A DNA stretch of 64,000 nucleotides. Source: CAYQJL01 sp964612295 (GTDB taxonomy: Bacteria; Eisenbacteria; RBG-16-71-46; CAIMUX01; WJJG01). A model generated the notes under the pieces. The model was not told the DNA's origin and ran no database searches. It saw nothing but the letters and a program-made list of their open reading frames with translations. The position numbers and the translations under genes are program-made. Positions 47,991-56,538 of the stretch are shown here, piece by piece (the stretch's first letter is position 1; every line of letters starts with the position of its first letter). The DNA lies in the NCBI GenBank assembly GCA_964612295.1, contig CAZTDY010000014.1, forward strand, positions 1-64,000, read 5' to 3'.

Positions 47991-49652
47991 ATGCTGAGTA
48001 GGAGTAGGGGAGCCATTCAGCTGGCTCTGCTCCTCGTCCTTGCCCTCTTCCTGGCTCTGCCAGGGGTCGTGCTTGCCCAAGGGGATGACGAGAGCTCCAA
48101 TCACGCGTTGACGATTCTGCGCATGGGCGTCGGTACGCGGCCGCTAGCCATGGGAGGAGCGGGTACCGCCGCTTCGATGGATGCGAACGCCGGCTACTGG
48201 AACCCTGCGGGGCTAGGCTGGACTTGCGGAACGCAAGTTTCGGCCATGCACGCGCTCGGTATGGAAGCTGACCGCCGCATGAGTTTCGTGGCCGCCTCGC
48301 ACCGCTTTGACTGGGGTGCATTGGGTGCCAGTTTCCTGACGGCCGGGATGAGTGATATCGATGGCCGTGATGAAGGTGGCCAACACACCGAGATGTTCAG
48401 CTATGGCGACCTCGGTCTGATGCTGCATGGGGCTTACTCCACCGACCTTGGGGAGTTGGGCCTGATGAGCTTGGGTGGAACGTTCAAGTATCTGCGCGAG
48501 ACGATCGACGTTGCGGTGCCGGGCGACGACGCTGCGACTGGCTTCGGCTTCGACATCGGTGTCGGGCTGCAGCCTCTCGAGTGGGCGCGCTTTGGTGTGA
48601 CTCTCAAGGACTTTGCCACCGAGGTGGGGGACGCGAACAACGCGAATCAAGTCCCGATGAACCTCCGCGGTGGTGTGGCCTTGATGCCGATCCAGGGCTT
48701 CACGTTTGCCTTCGACCTCGATCACACCGAGGATGAGGACGACATGAAGTACCATGCCGGTGCTGAGTTCGCCTTCCCGCTCAACGAGGACTTCGGCGGA
48801 GCCTTCCGCCTCGGTCTGAACGACGGCGAGCTGACGGCCGGTCTGGGCTTGGCCGTGAAGGTGGTCGAGTTCAACTACGCCTTCATCGAAGAGCCGGAGG
48901 AGTTCCTGGGCGAGAGCCATCGCTTGGGTGTGACGCTTCGGTGGGGCGAGGAGGACTGCCCTTTTGATCTGAGGCCGCACGAGGGCTTCAAGCGGTCGAA
49001 GACGAAAGACCGCGACATGGATGGCATCCCGGATGCCACCGATGCGTGCCCCACTGCGGCCGAGGACTTTGATGGGTTCGAAGACACTGACGGCTGCCCG
49101 GACGTGGACAATGACGGTGACGGCATTCTCGACGTCAACGACAATTGCCCCGATCGGGCGGAAGACTTCGATGGCTTCGAAGATGCCAACGGCTGTCCGG
49201 AAGTGGACAACGATGACGACGGAGTCCTCGATGTCGACGACAAGTGTCCGAATGCCGCGGAAGTCTTCAATCGTTTTGAGGACACCGACGGCTGCCCCGA
49301 CGAGGCTCCGCTCGAGCTGCCGATGGCTAACATCAACTTCAAGACCGGCAGTGCGGAGATCAGCGGTGCGGACCCGGTTCCGATCCTCGAAGATGTGGCT
49401 GCGATCATGAAGAAGTACCCCGACATGAAGATCACCGTGATCGGTCACACCGACAACGTTGGCGAAGATGCCTACAATCTGGATCTGTCGAAGCGTCGCG
49501 CCGAGGCAGTGAAGGCCTATATCGCCGACCTGGGGATCAGCGCTGATCGGCTGCTCACCGAGGGCAAGGGGGAGACGGAGCCGATCACGACGAACGACAC
49601 CCCTGAGGGGAAGGCCCGGAATCGTCGTATCGAATTCAAGGTGATGAAGTAG
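47991..49652 (+). CDS. outer-membrane PorV/UPF0164-like barrel with TSP3 repeats and OmpA domain
   Basis: A 553-residue protein with signal peptide (1-30, cleavage after VLAQ). Residues about 35-320 resemble the PorV/PorQ/UPF0164 barrel family: GTRPLAMGGAGTAASMDA and YWNPAGL, then repeated amphipathic strands. From 342 to 438 come three thrombospondin type 3 calcium repeats (DATDACP, DVNDNCP, DVDDKCP, each followed by EDTDGCPD-type text). Residues 447-553 are an OmpA peptidoglycan-binding domain (GHTDNVG, LSKRRAEAV, NRRIEFKV). PorV acts in type IX secretion as the shuttle for C-terminal-domain cargo; here it lies directly after such a cargo gene. TAAGGAGGT precedes the start. Confidence 0.9.
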   Translation: MLSRSRGAIQLALLLVLALFLALPGVVLAQGDDESSNHALTILRMGVGTRPLAMGGAGTAASMDANAGYWNPAGLGWTCGTQVSAMHALGMEADRRMSFVAASHRFDWGALGASFLTAGMSDIDGRDEGGQHTEMFSYGDLGLMLHGAYSTDLGELGLMSLGGTFKYLRETIDVAVPGDDAATGFGFDIGVGLQPLEWARFGVTLKDFATEVGDANNANQVPMNLRGGVALMPIQGFTFAFDLDHTEDEDDMKYHAGAEFAFPLNEDFGGAFRLGLNDGELTAGLGLAVKVVEFNYAFIEEPEEFLGESHRLGVTLRWGEEDCPFDLRPHEGFKRSKTKDRDMDGIPDATDACPTAAEDFDGFEDTDGCPDVDNDGDGILDVNDNCPDRAEDFDGFEDANGCPEVDNDDDGVLDVDDKCPNAAEVFNRFEDTDGCPDEAPLELPMANINFKTGSAEISGADPVPILEDVAAIMKKYPDMKITVIGHTDNVGEDAYNLDLSKRRAEAVKAYIADLGISADRLLTEGKGETEPITTNDTPEGKARNRRIEFKVMK

Positions 49653-49691
49653 CCGATTCGATACGCTCGGTGTTCTGACAAGAAGCGCCTG

Positions 49692-49730
49692 ATGGGGTGC
49701 GGCAGTTGCCTGTCGCGCCCCATTTCTATA
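49692..49730 (+). terminator. rho-independent terminator after the PorV-OmpA gene
   Basis: ATGGGGTGCGGCAG (49692-49705) pairs over 14 bp (two G-U) with CTGTCGCGCCCCAT (49710-49723) around TTGC, then TTCTATA. Confidence 0.75.
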
Positions 49731-49785
49731 TCCTCTCGAAAAGCCGTTTCCGCGTGGGTCTCGAACGCCAAGGATGCTAGCTGAG

Positions 49786-50052
49786 ATGCTGCCTTTCCTC
49801 ATACGGGCCGCCTTCCTCGGGGTGATCTTCTACACCCTTTCGAAGCTGGTGCGGGGTTTGCTGCGCCTGGGTGCTTCAGCGCGCGCGAGGCGTGAGGCGA
49901 ATCGGAGCACTCCCCAAGGGGGCCCCGAGCCAGAGCCGGAGAAGTTCGAGTTTGAGGAAGGGCAGGTGCTTGACGTGTCCTGCGACGAGGCGCCTGCAGC
50001 CCCTGAGAGCGAAGAGGCGCCTGACCCACGCGAGGATGGGGACCAGCATTAG
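49786..50052 (+). CDS. small single-span membrane protein with acidic tail
   Basis: About 88 residues: one hydrophobic segment near the N-terminus (FLIRAAFLGVIFYTLSKL), a basic stretch (ARARREANR), then an acidic Pro/Glu-rich tail. I do not recognise the family. ATG 49786 has AAGGA 11 bp upstream; ATG 49774 would add four residues but its AAGG abuts the codon. It sits between a terminator and the FMN riboswitch, so it may be transcribed alone. Confidence 0.6.
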   Translation: MLPFLIRAAFLGVIFYTLSKLVRGLLRLGASARARREANRSTPQGGPEPEPEKFEFEEGQVLDVSCDEAPAAPESEEAPDPREDGDQH

Positions 50053-50147
50053 ACGATTTTTGTTGGCGAAAGGCAGGTGCTTGAGGCAGAATTCGTGCTG
50101 ATCTCCTGCGGTGGCTTGAGGCCGGTGCAGGGGAGGCAAGAAAAACT

Positions 50148-50262
50148 CCTTCGGGGCGGGGTGAAATTCCCGGCCGGCGGTGATAGCCCGCGAGCCCTCT
50201 TGGGGCAGATTCCGTGAAATTCGGAAGCCGACAGTTAGAGCCTGGATGGGAGAGGGAGCACT
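50148..50262 (+). ncRNA. FMN riboswitch (RFN element)
   Basis: The region has the conserved RFN segments in order: GGGGCGGGGTGAAATTCCC, GGCCGGCGGTGATAGCCCGC, GCAGATTCCGTGAAATTC, CCGACAGTTAGAGCCTGGAT and GGGAGAGGGAGCA. It binds FMN and controls the ribDEBA-H operon. A terminator with eight T follows, so control is by attenuation. The rest of the 310-bp gap holds no gene. Confidence 0.95.
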
Positions 50263-50299
50263 CTACGTACGGGCCATGCCATGGCGTGCGCGTTTGTGA

Positions 50300-50337
50300 G
50301 CCGCTCTCCTTCTGTCCGAAGGGAGTGGCTTTTTTTT
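50300..50337 (+). terminator. riboswitch-controlled intrinsic terminator
   Basis: GCCGCTCTCCTTC (50300-50312) pairs, with two G-U pairs and one bulge, to GAAGGGAGTGGC (50318-50329), then eight T (50330-50337). FMN binding upstream would favour it and stop transcription before ribD. Confidence 0.88.
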
Positions 50338-50362
50338 GTCCGGCGAGAGGAGTCCACTGGTC

Positions 50363-51652
50363 GTGAAGGGCCCGGGGAATCTGAGCAGTGCTGAAGACGC
50401 GCAGCGCGAGACGGAGGCGTGCCGTCTGAGCCTTGCCGTCGCGCGCTTAGGCGACGCTCACACGCATCCGAACCCGCGGGTGGGCGCCGTCGCCGTCAGG
50501 GGAGGGCGAATCCTGGGCCTCGGGGCGCACCTGGCCTTCGGGGGGCGGCACGCGGAGCGGGTCCTCCTCGATTCGCTTCCCGACGGCGCCTGCGAGGGGG
50601 CCGACATCTGTGTGTCGTTGGAACCCTGCGCCCATGAAGGGCAAACCCCGCCGTGTGCCCCCGCGTTGATTCGGGCCAAGGTCAGGCGGGTGGTCGTCGG
50701 GCTCGTGGATCCCAACCCCGAGGTGGCCGGACGCGGCGTGCGTCTGTTGAAGAAGGCCGGCATCCTGGTTCAGCCGAGCAGGGCCCCGCGGGCCGCGGCA
50801 AACCTCATTGCGCCCTTTCTCGCCTTCCAGAAGTGGGGGAGAGCCTGGGTCACGCTCAAGGCGGCGGTGAGTCTGGACGGCCGGGTGGCGGCTCCCGACG
50901 GGACGAGCCAGTGGATCAGTTCGGGGCCTTCGAGAGAACGAGTGCATCGCTGGCGGGCGTCTTGCGACGCCATCCTGATCGGGCGCGGCACGCTCTTCGC
51001 CGACCTGCCCCGCTTGACCGCCAGGCCGCGGCGTGATCCGCTTTCGAGCTTGTCCTCGCGATTGCGTGACCAGCTGGAGCTCTCTCGGCAGATGGGCGAG
51101 GAGCTGCGGCATCTGGAGGAGCGGTGGCCGCACCAGCCGGTGAGGGTCGTGGTCGATCCGCGGGCGGCCAGCGCGGACATGGAGCCGGTGCGGGCGCACC
51201 TCGAGACGAGCGCCGCCGAGGGCGGCCGCTGGGTCATCGCCCACACGGATCGAGCCCCCGTAGGCTCTGTGGAGCGTTTGGAGCAGTGCGGCGTGAGCTG
51301 CTGGGGCCTGCCCTCAGCCGGAGACGGAGAGGCGTTGGACTTAGGGGCCCTGCTCGTCAGGCTGGGGAACGAGGGGTTGCTGGACGTGATGGTCGAGGGC
51401 GGGGGCCGCTTGACCACGCATCTGGTCAGGCAGGGGCTGGTGGACCGGTTCCGGATCTTCCAGGCTCCCCTTCTCCTGGGCGGTGAGCGGACCCTGTGCG
51501 GCGACTTGGGTTTGGAGACCATCTCCGACGGGCTGACGCTTGTCGACCTCAAAGCCCGGCGTTCGGGGGCTGACCTGTTGACCGAGGCCTACAGCCGGAC
51601 CGCCGCCGAACTCCTGGACGCGCAGGTCAAGGTGACCGAGGAGATCCTGTAG
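50363..51652 (+). CDS. ribD: bifunctional riboflavin deaminase/reductase RibD
   Basis: RibD deaminates and then reduces the pyrimidine intermediate of riboflavin synthesis. GTG 50363 with GAGAGGAG upstream gives 429 residues; a TTG at 50336 lies in the terminator T-tract and cannot be the start. Deaminase zinc residues are His63, Glu65 (GGRHAE), Cys89 and Cys98 (EPCAHEGQTPPC). The reductase domain starts at LKAAVSLDGRVAAPDGTSQWIS and ends with VEGGGRLTTHLVRQGLVD. First gene of the FMN-controlled operon. Confidence 0.95.
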   Translation: MKGPGNLSSAEDAQRETEACRLSLAVARLGDAHTHPNPRVGAVAVRGGRILGLGAHLAFGGRHAERVLLDSLPDGACEGADICVSLEPCAHEGQTPPCAPALIRAKVRRVVVGLVDPNPEVAGRGVRLLKKAGILVQPSRAPRAAANLIAPFLAFQKWGRAWVTLKAAVSLDGRVAAPDGTSQWISSGPSRERVHRWRASCDAILIGRGTLFADLPRLTARPRRDPLSSLSSRLRDQLELSRQMGEELRHLEERWPHQPVRVVVDPRAASADMEPVRAHLETSAAEGGRWVIAHTDRAPVGSVERLEQCGVSCWGLPSAGDGEALDLGALLVRLGNEGLLDVMVEGGGRLTTHLVRQGLVDRFRIFQAPLLLGGERTLCGDLGLETISDGLTLVDLKARRSGADLLTEAYSRTAAELLDAQVKVTEEIL

Positions 51653-51654
51653 CA

Positions 51655-52248
51655 ATGTTCACGGGGATCATTGAAGAGGTTGGTCGGGTGCGGGAGGTCA
51701 GGCCCTTTGCCGGAGGGGCCCGCCTCACGATCGCAGCCGGGTTCGCGGACGAGATCCGGGCAGGAGACTCGATCGCGGTGAACGGCGTCTGCCTGACGGC
51801 CGAGTCGGGCGAGTCCCCCCAGGGGTGCTTCGTGGTCTCGGCGGTGGAGGAGACGCTGCGCCGCACGACCGCCGGGAGATGGCGGCGGGACACGAGGGTT
51901 CATCTGGAGCGGGCGCTGAAGGCCAGCGGGCGCTTTGACGGGCATATCGTGCAAGGTCATGTGGATGGGGTCGGAAACGTGCTTCGGGCGGGGCGAGAGA
52001 GCGCCGAGTTCGTTCTGACGCTGCAGATCGCCTCTGCCCTGCGGAAGTATGTGGTCGAGAAGGGCTCCCTGGCGGTCAATGGGGTCAGTCTCACCGTGGG
52101 GGCGATCTCGGGCGGTCATGCCCGCCTCTTCATCATCCCCGAGACGCTGGCCCGCACCACGATCGGCGAATACCGGGCGGGGGAGCGGGTCAATCTCGAG
52201 GTCGACATCGTTGCGAAATACGTCGAGTCGCTGGGCGCCAGACGCTAG
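51655..52248 (+). CDS. ribE: riboflavin synthase alpha subunit
   Basis: Riboflavin synthase dismutates two lumazine molecules to riboflavin. The 197-residue protein has the two lumazine-binding repeats, MFTGIIEEVG... and HIVQGHVDGVG..., with SIAVNGVCLT and SLAVNGVSLT in each. It starts 2 bp after ribD. Confidence 0.96.
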   Translation: MFTGIIEEVGRVREVRPFAGGARLTIAAGFADEIRAGDSIAVNGVCLTAESGESPQGCFVVSAVEETLRRTTAGRWRRDTRVHLERALKASGRFDGHIVQGHVDGVGNVLRAGRESAEFVLTLQIASALRKYVVEKGSLAVNGVSLTVGAISGGHARLFIIPETLARTTIGEYRAGERVNLEVDIVAKYVESLGARR

Positions 52249-52274
52249 CGACGCGCCGACGCAGGAGGAATGCC

Positions 52275-53552
52275 GTGAAGGACACACCTGGGGACAACGG
52301 TTCGAACCGTACATTCGATTCGGTGCCGGAGGCCATCGCCGCCATGGCGGCGGGTGAGTTGATCATTGTCGTCGATGATGCCTCTCGCGAGAACGAGGGC
52401 GATTTCGTGGGTGCCGCCGAGCGGGTCACCCCCGAGATGATCAACTTCATGGCCACGCACGGCCGCGGGTTGATCTGTGTCTCGCTCACCGAGGAGCGCC
52501 TGATCGATCTGGAGCTTCCTCCGATGGTCGCGCGCAATACCGCGCGGATGCAAACGCACTTCACGATCTCAGTCGATGCTGCCGCGGGCACGACCACCGG
52601 AATCTCGGCCTACGATCGCGCGAAGACGGTCGAGACCCTGGTCTCCCCGGATGCGAAACCGGATGATCTGGCCCGCCCGGGCCACATCTTTCCCCTGCGC
52701 GCCGCACCCGGCGGCGTCCTGCGCCGTGCCGGCCACACCGAAGCCAGCCTGGATCTGGCGCGTCTCGCCGGGCTCCACCCTTCGGGGGTGCTGTGCGAGA
52801 TCATGAGCGAGGACGGGTCGATGGCCCGGCTCCCCGAGTTGCGGAGGTTGGCCAAACGGTTCGGGCTGAAGATCATCTCGGTCGCCGACCTGATCGCGCA
52901 TCGCAGCAACACGGAGTCGCTCGTCCATGAGGGGGGCGTGGCCGACTTCCCCTCCGACTACGGATTCTTCCGAGCCCACGTCTTCGAGAGCAACGTGGAC
53001 CATGCCCAGCACCTTGCGCTGGTGATGGGCAAACTCGATCCGAAGGTGCCCGCCCTGGTGCGGGTTCACTCGGAGTGCCTGACCGGGGATGCCCTCTTCA
53101 GCCTCCGCTGCGATTGCGGGTTCCAGCTCCGCATGGCCATGGAACAGATCGGACGCCAGGGGGGTGTGCTGCTCTACATGAAACAGGAAGGGCGGGGCAT
53201 CGGTCTGGTGAACAAGATCCGGGCCTATTGCCTCCAGGACGAAGGGCTCGATACGGTCGAGGCCAACCTGGAGCTGGGCTTCGAGGCCGACGAACGCGAC
53301 TACGGCATCGGGGCCCAGATCCTGAAGACCCTCGGCTGCCAACAGATTCGCCTGCTCACCAACAACCCCGCCAAACGGGTGGGGCTCGAAGGGCACGGCA
53401 TCGAGATTGTCGAACGCGTGCCGCTGGTGGCCGATCCGACGCCCTTTAACCGCTCCTATCTGGCAACGAAGCGGGCGAAGATGGGTCACCAGTTTGAAAT
53501 GGACGAAGTCCCCGGGGAGGCTGGGGCCCCCTCGGAAACTCACTCGGACTGA
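52275..53552 (+). CDS. ribBA: bifunctional DHBP synthase / GTP cyclohydrolase II
   Basis: The 425-residue fusion supplies both riboflavin precursors. Residues about 14-205 are 3,4-dihydroxy-2-butanone-4-phosphate synthase (DDASRENEGDF, GLHPSGVLCEIM). From about 212 follows GTP cyclohydrolase II with zinc cysteines 268, 279 and 281 (CLTGDALFSLRCDC) and QEGRGIGLVNKI. GTG 52275 has AGGAGGA 5 bp upstream. Confidence 0.96.
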   Translation: MKDTPGDNGSNRTFDSVPEAIAAMAAGELIIVVDDASRENEGDFVGAAERVTPEMINFMATHGRGLICVSLTEERLIDLELPPMVARNTARMQTHFTISVDAAAGTTTGISAYDRAKTVETLVSPDAKPDDLARPGHIFPLRAAPGGVLRRAGHTEASLDLARLAGLHPSGVLCEIMSEDGSMARLPELRRLAKRFGLKIISVADLIAHRSNTESLVHEGGVADFPSDYGFFRAHVFESNVDHAQHLALVMGKLDPKVPALVRVHSECLTGDALFSLRCDCGFQLRMAMEQIGRQGGVLLYMKQEGRGIGLVNKIRAYCLQDEGLDTVEANLELGFEADERDYGIGAQILKTLGCQQIRLLTNNPAKRVGLEGHGIEIVERVPLVADPTPFNRSYLATKRAKMGHQFEMDEVPGEAGAPSETHSD

Positions 53553-53596
53553 ACGAGAGAGGCAATAGAGCGTTTAGATTGGGAGGAGAGAAGATC

Positions 53597-54094
53597 ATGG
53601 TGAAGGAATACCTTCCTCCGTTGGATGCCAGCGGGCTGAGGGTCTGTCTCGTGGCCAGCCGATACGGCCGGGTCGTGACCGAACGTCTGGTCGAGGGGGC
53701 TCTCGAGTGTCTCGTGCAGCATGGCTGCAACGACGACGACGTGGATCTGTTCTGGGTGCCGGGGTCGTTCGAGCTGTCCATGGTGGCGAAGAAACGGGCG
53801 TCGACGAAGCAGTACGACCTCATCCTCGCGTTGGGGTGCATCATTCGCGGGGACACCTCCCACTTCGACTACATCGCCAAAGAGGTTTCGCGCGGTGTGG
53901 CGCAGGTCGGGTGGGACTACGGGATGCCGTCGATCTTCGGAGTGATCACCGCCGAGACGATGGAGCAGGCGATCGAGCGCAGCGGCATCAAGGGCGGCGG
54001 CCGCGGGTGGGAAGCCGCCCAGGCCGGCATCGAGATGGTGCACATCCTGCGCACCGAGTCGATCCCCGAGGAAGCCACGGGTGACGATGCTTGA
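53597..54094 (+). CDS. ribH: 6,7-dimethyl-8-ribityllumazine synthase
   Basis: Lumazine synthase condenses the two precursors made by RibD and RibBA. The 165-residue protein has VPGSFELS, ALGCIIRGDTSHFDYIAKEV with catalytic His89, and PSIFGVITAETMEQA. ATG 53597 follows GGGAGGAG; a TTG at 53579 would add six residues. It overlaps nusB by 14 bp. Confidence 0.95.
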   Translation: MVKEYLPPLDASGLRVCLVASRYGRVVTERLVEGALECLVQHGCNDDDVDLFWVPGSFELSMVAKKRASTKQYDLILALGCIIRGDTSHFDYIAKEVSRGVAQVGWDYGMPSIFGVITAETMEQAIERSGIKGGGRGWEAAQAGIEMVHILRTESIPEEATGDDA

Positions 54095-54551
54095 CCAGGG
54101 ATCGAACGGGGCATCCCCCGAACGGCGCGGTGGGCGGCCCAAGGCGCGGGAACTGGTGATGCGCACGCTCTACGAGGCGGAGATCACCGGGGATGACGCC
54201 CAAGAGATCCTCTCGCTGGCCTTCGGGCGGTTGCGCGTGACCGAAGACGGCCGGGCCTATGCCGAAGATCTTCTGTCGAATGCCCGGAGGCACCGGCGCA
54301 AAATCGACGGCACGATCACCCGTCACCTGGAGAACTGGGAGATCGGGAGGCTGGGAACCATCGAGCGGGCGATCCTACGTCTGGCGGTGGCCGAGATCAT
54401 CTATCTGCGTGAGACGCCCGTGCAGGTGATCCTGGATGAGGCCCTGCGCCTGGGTCATCGCTACGGGGCCGAGGGGGCCAGCAAACTGATCAACGGGGTG
54501 CTGGATCCGATCGCCCGCGAGGAGCGGAAGAAGGGCCTCAGCGCGCGTTGA
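54081..54551 (+). CDS. nusB: transcription antitermination factor NusB
   Basis: NusB binds boxA RNA with S10 in rRNA antitermination. The 156-residue helical protein has ARELVMRTLYEAEIT, TIERAILRLAVAEIIYL and VILDEALRLGHRYGAEGASKLINGVLD, all typical. GTG 54081 is favoured by GAGGAAG 6 bp upstream; ATG 54087 is an alternative. ribH-nusB adjacency is common. Confidence 0.94.
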   Translation: MTMLDQGSNGASPERRGGRPKARELVMRTLYEAEITGDDAQEILSLAFGRLRVTEDGRAYAEDLLSNARRHRRKIDGTITRHLENWEIGRLGTIERAILRLAVAEIIYLRETPVQVILDEALRLGHRYGAEGASKLINGVLDPIAREERKKGLSAR

Positions 54552-54577
54552 CGCGTTTGAGGGGCCCGTGCTAACCT
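54548..54577 (+). promoter_or_regulatory. possible promoter for the glycan cluster
   Basis: TTGACG (54548-54553) and TAACCT (54572-54577) are 18 bp apart at the end of nusB, 35 bp before the methyltransferase gene. The -35 box overlaps the nusB stop. Confidence 0.5.
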
Positions 54578-54611
54578 GCTTCGATACTTGAAAGTAGGGA
54601 GATTGTCCATA

Positions 54612-55412
54612 ATGCGTGCCTCCACACCGGCGCACTGGGATCGCTGGTGGACAGAACACCGTGAGGTCGAAGAGACCTACTCGAACGAGGACCGCCTGCT
54701 CTCGCAGGTTCGGGATCTCTCGCTCGAGGGTGCCTACGTTCTCGAGGTGGGGGCGGGCAGCGGGCGTGACAGTCTCGAGATCGCCCGGCGGGGCGGGCGC
54801 ATCGTTTTGGTCGACTACGTGATGAGCTCCTTCGAGGTGATTCGCCGGCAATCAGAGGCCGCGGGCCTGCCCGTGCTCTGCGTCTGTGCCGACGGCACGC
54901 GGATGCCGTTCCGCGAAGGGCAATTCGACCTGGTGTTCCATCAGGGCCTGCTCGAGCACTTCCGCGATCCGTTGCCCCTCGTCGAGGAGAACTATCGCGT
55001 GACGCGTGCTGGCGGTCATTGCCTGATCGACGTGCCGCAGCGATATCACATCTACACGGTGATCAAACAAATCCTGATTCTGCTGGGGCGCTGGTTCGCC
55101 GGCTGGGAGACGCAGTTCTCGCCCAAAGAGCTCATCGCGGTCATGACGGCCGCGGGATACCGGAATCCGCGCGTGGGCGGTGATTGGATGGTCCCCGGAT
55201 TCTTCTACCGCTCCCTGCGCTACGCGCTGCGCAAGGTGGGGATCAAGCTGCCGCAGTATCCGCGTGGGTTTCCCGTCCTCAGCAAGCTCGGGCGCCGCTG
55301 GAGAACGTGGTTTCGGGGCACACGACTGGGGCCGAACACGTTTGCGATGGTCAACGTGCTCGCGGAGCGGCCGGATGACACCGGTGCGGGAGGCCGAGAT
55401 GCCCGAGCGTAA
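54612..55412 (+). CDS. class I SAM-dependent methyltransferase
   Basis: A 266-residue methyltransferase with SAM motif VLEVGAGSGRDS (44-54), acidic LVDY after it, and FDLVFHQGLLEHFRDP. Its C-terminal half, with WFAGWETQFSPKELIAVM and a basic stretch, is typical of methyltransferases in glycan clusters. ATG 54612 gives the usual HWDRWW region. It overlaps the GT4 gene by 14 bp; acceptor unknown, perhaps a sugar or lipid-linked glycan. Confidence 0.82.
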   Translation: MRASTPAHWDRWWTEHREVEETYSNEDRLLSQVRDLSLEGAYVLEVGAGSGRDSLEIARRGGRIVLVDYVMSSFEVIRRQSEAAGLPVLCVCADGTRMPFREGQFDLVFHQGLLEHFRDPLPLVEENYRVTRAGGHCLIDVPQRYHIYTVIKQILILLGRWFAGWETQFSPKELIAVMTAAGYRNPRVGGDWMVPGFFYRSLRYALRKVGIKLPQYPRGFPVLSKLGRRWRTWFRGTRLGPNTFAMVNVLAERPDDTGAGGRDARA

Positions 55413-56538
55413 GCGTCACTTCGCGGTGGTGAGCTACCGCGACATTCGCCATCCGGAGTTCGGTGGCGCCGAAGTGATCATGTACGAGATCTTCCGGCGC
55501 TTCGCCGAACAAGGGCATCGCGTCAGCTTTGTGACCGGCCACTGGAAGGGCGCGCCCCGCACCGAGACCATCGAGGGGATGGAGATCCATCGCGGCGGGA
55601 ACCAGTACACGTTCAATTTCGTCGCGCCCCGGATCCTGAAGAGGCTCCTGGCGGACGGATCGGTTGATCTGGTGGTCGAGGACATCAACAAGATCCCTTT
55701 CTTCAGCCCCCTCTTCCAGAAGCAGGTCCCTGTCCTGGGCGTGGTGCCGCACCTCTTCGGCACCACGGTGTTCGAGCAGGCCCCGTTCCCGCTGGCGCTC
55801 TACGTCTACCTCTACGAACGGTTCATTCCGCTCGTCTACCGCAAGTGCCTCTTCTCGGTGCTGTCGGAGACCACCCGGAACGATCTTATCGCGAGGGGCC
55901 TGCCGGCCGAGAGCCTGCGGCTGATCCGGGGCGGTCTGGATCACGACTACCACCAGCCGATCGAACGGGACGGAACGGTTCCGCCGCCGGTGATTCTCTA
56001 CTTGGGAAGGCTGAAGAAGTACAAGCGGATCGAACTCGTGATCGACGCATTGCCTCAGATTCTCAAGGAAGTGCCCGACGCCGAGTACTGGATCGTCGGC
56101 GACGGGGACTATCGCGAGTGCCTGGAACAGCACGCGCGGGGCCTGGGTGTCGGGGACAAGGTGCGCTGTCTCGGGTTCAAGTCCGGCGATGAGAAGATGG
56201 AGATTCTCAAACAGACCCGCGTGTTGGCCTACACTTCCCCGAAGGAGGGATGGGGGCTCTCGGTGATCGAGGGCAATGCCCTGGGCATTCCCTGTGTGGC
56301 CAGCAATTCCCCAGGATTGCGCGAGTCGGTCAGGCACGACGAGACAGGATATCTCGTGTTGCACGGAGACGTGAACGCGCTCGCGACCCGGCTCACAAGG
56401 CTGCTGCGCGATGACGACCTCTGGCGGACCATGGGCCAGAATGGCATCACCTGGGCGGGTGAGTTTAGTTGGGACCGCGCGGCTGAAGAAACAATGACCC
56501 TTGCAGAGGAAGCGATCTCAGGATGGAAAACGCGATGA
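55399..56538 (+). CDS. GT4-family (GT-B) glycosyltransferase
   Basis: A 379-residue retaining glycosyltransferase: N-terminal GGAEVIMYE (22-30), linker, then nucleotide-sugar domain with LYLGRLKKYKRIELVI and the EX7E motif in EGWGLSVIE near 283-291. ATG 55399 follows GGGAGG; longer upstream reading frames lie in the methyltransferase gene. It overlaps the DUF2723 gene by 16 bp. Donor and acceptor are not readable. Confidence 0.88.
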   Translation: MPERKRHFAVVSYRDIRHPEFGGAEVIMYEIFRRFAEQGHRVSFVTGHWKGAPRTETIEGMEIHRGGNQYTFNFVAPRILKRLLADGSVDLVVEDINKIPFFSPLFQKQVPVLGVVPHLFGTTVFEQAPFPLALYVYLYERFIPLVYRKCLFSVLSETTRNDLIARGLPAESLRLIRGGLDHDYHQPIERDGTVPPPVILYLGRLKKYKRIELVIDALPQILKEVPDAEYWIVGDGDYRECLEQHARGLGVGDKVRCLGFKSGDEKMEILKQTRVLAYTSPKEGWGLSVIEGNALGIPCVASNSPGLRESVRHDETGYLVLHGDVNALATRLTRLLRDDDLWRTMGQNGITWAGEFSWDRAAEETMTLAEEAISGWKTR

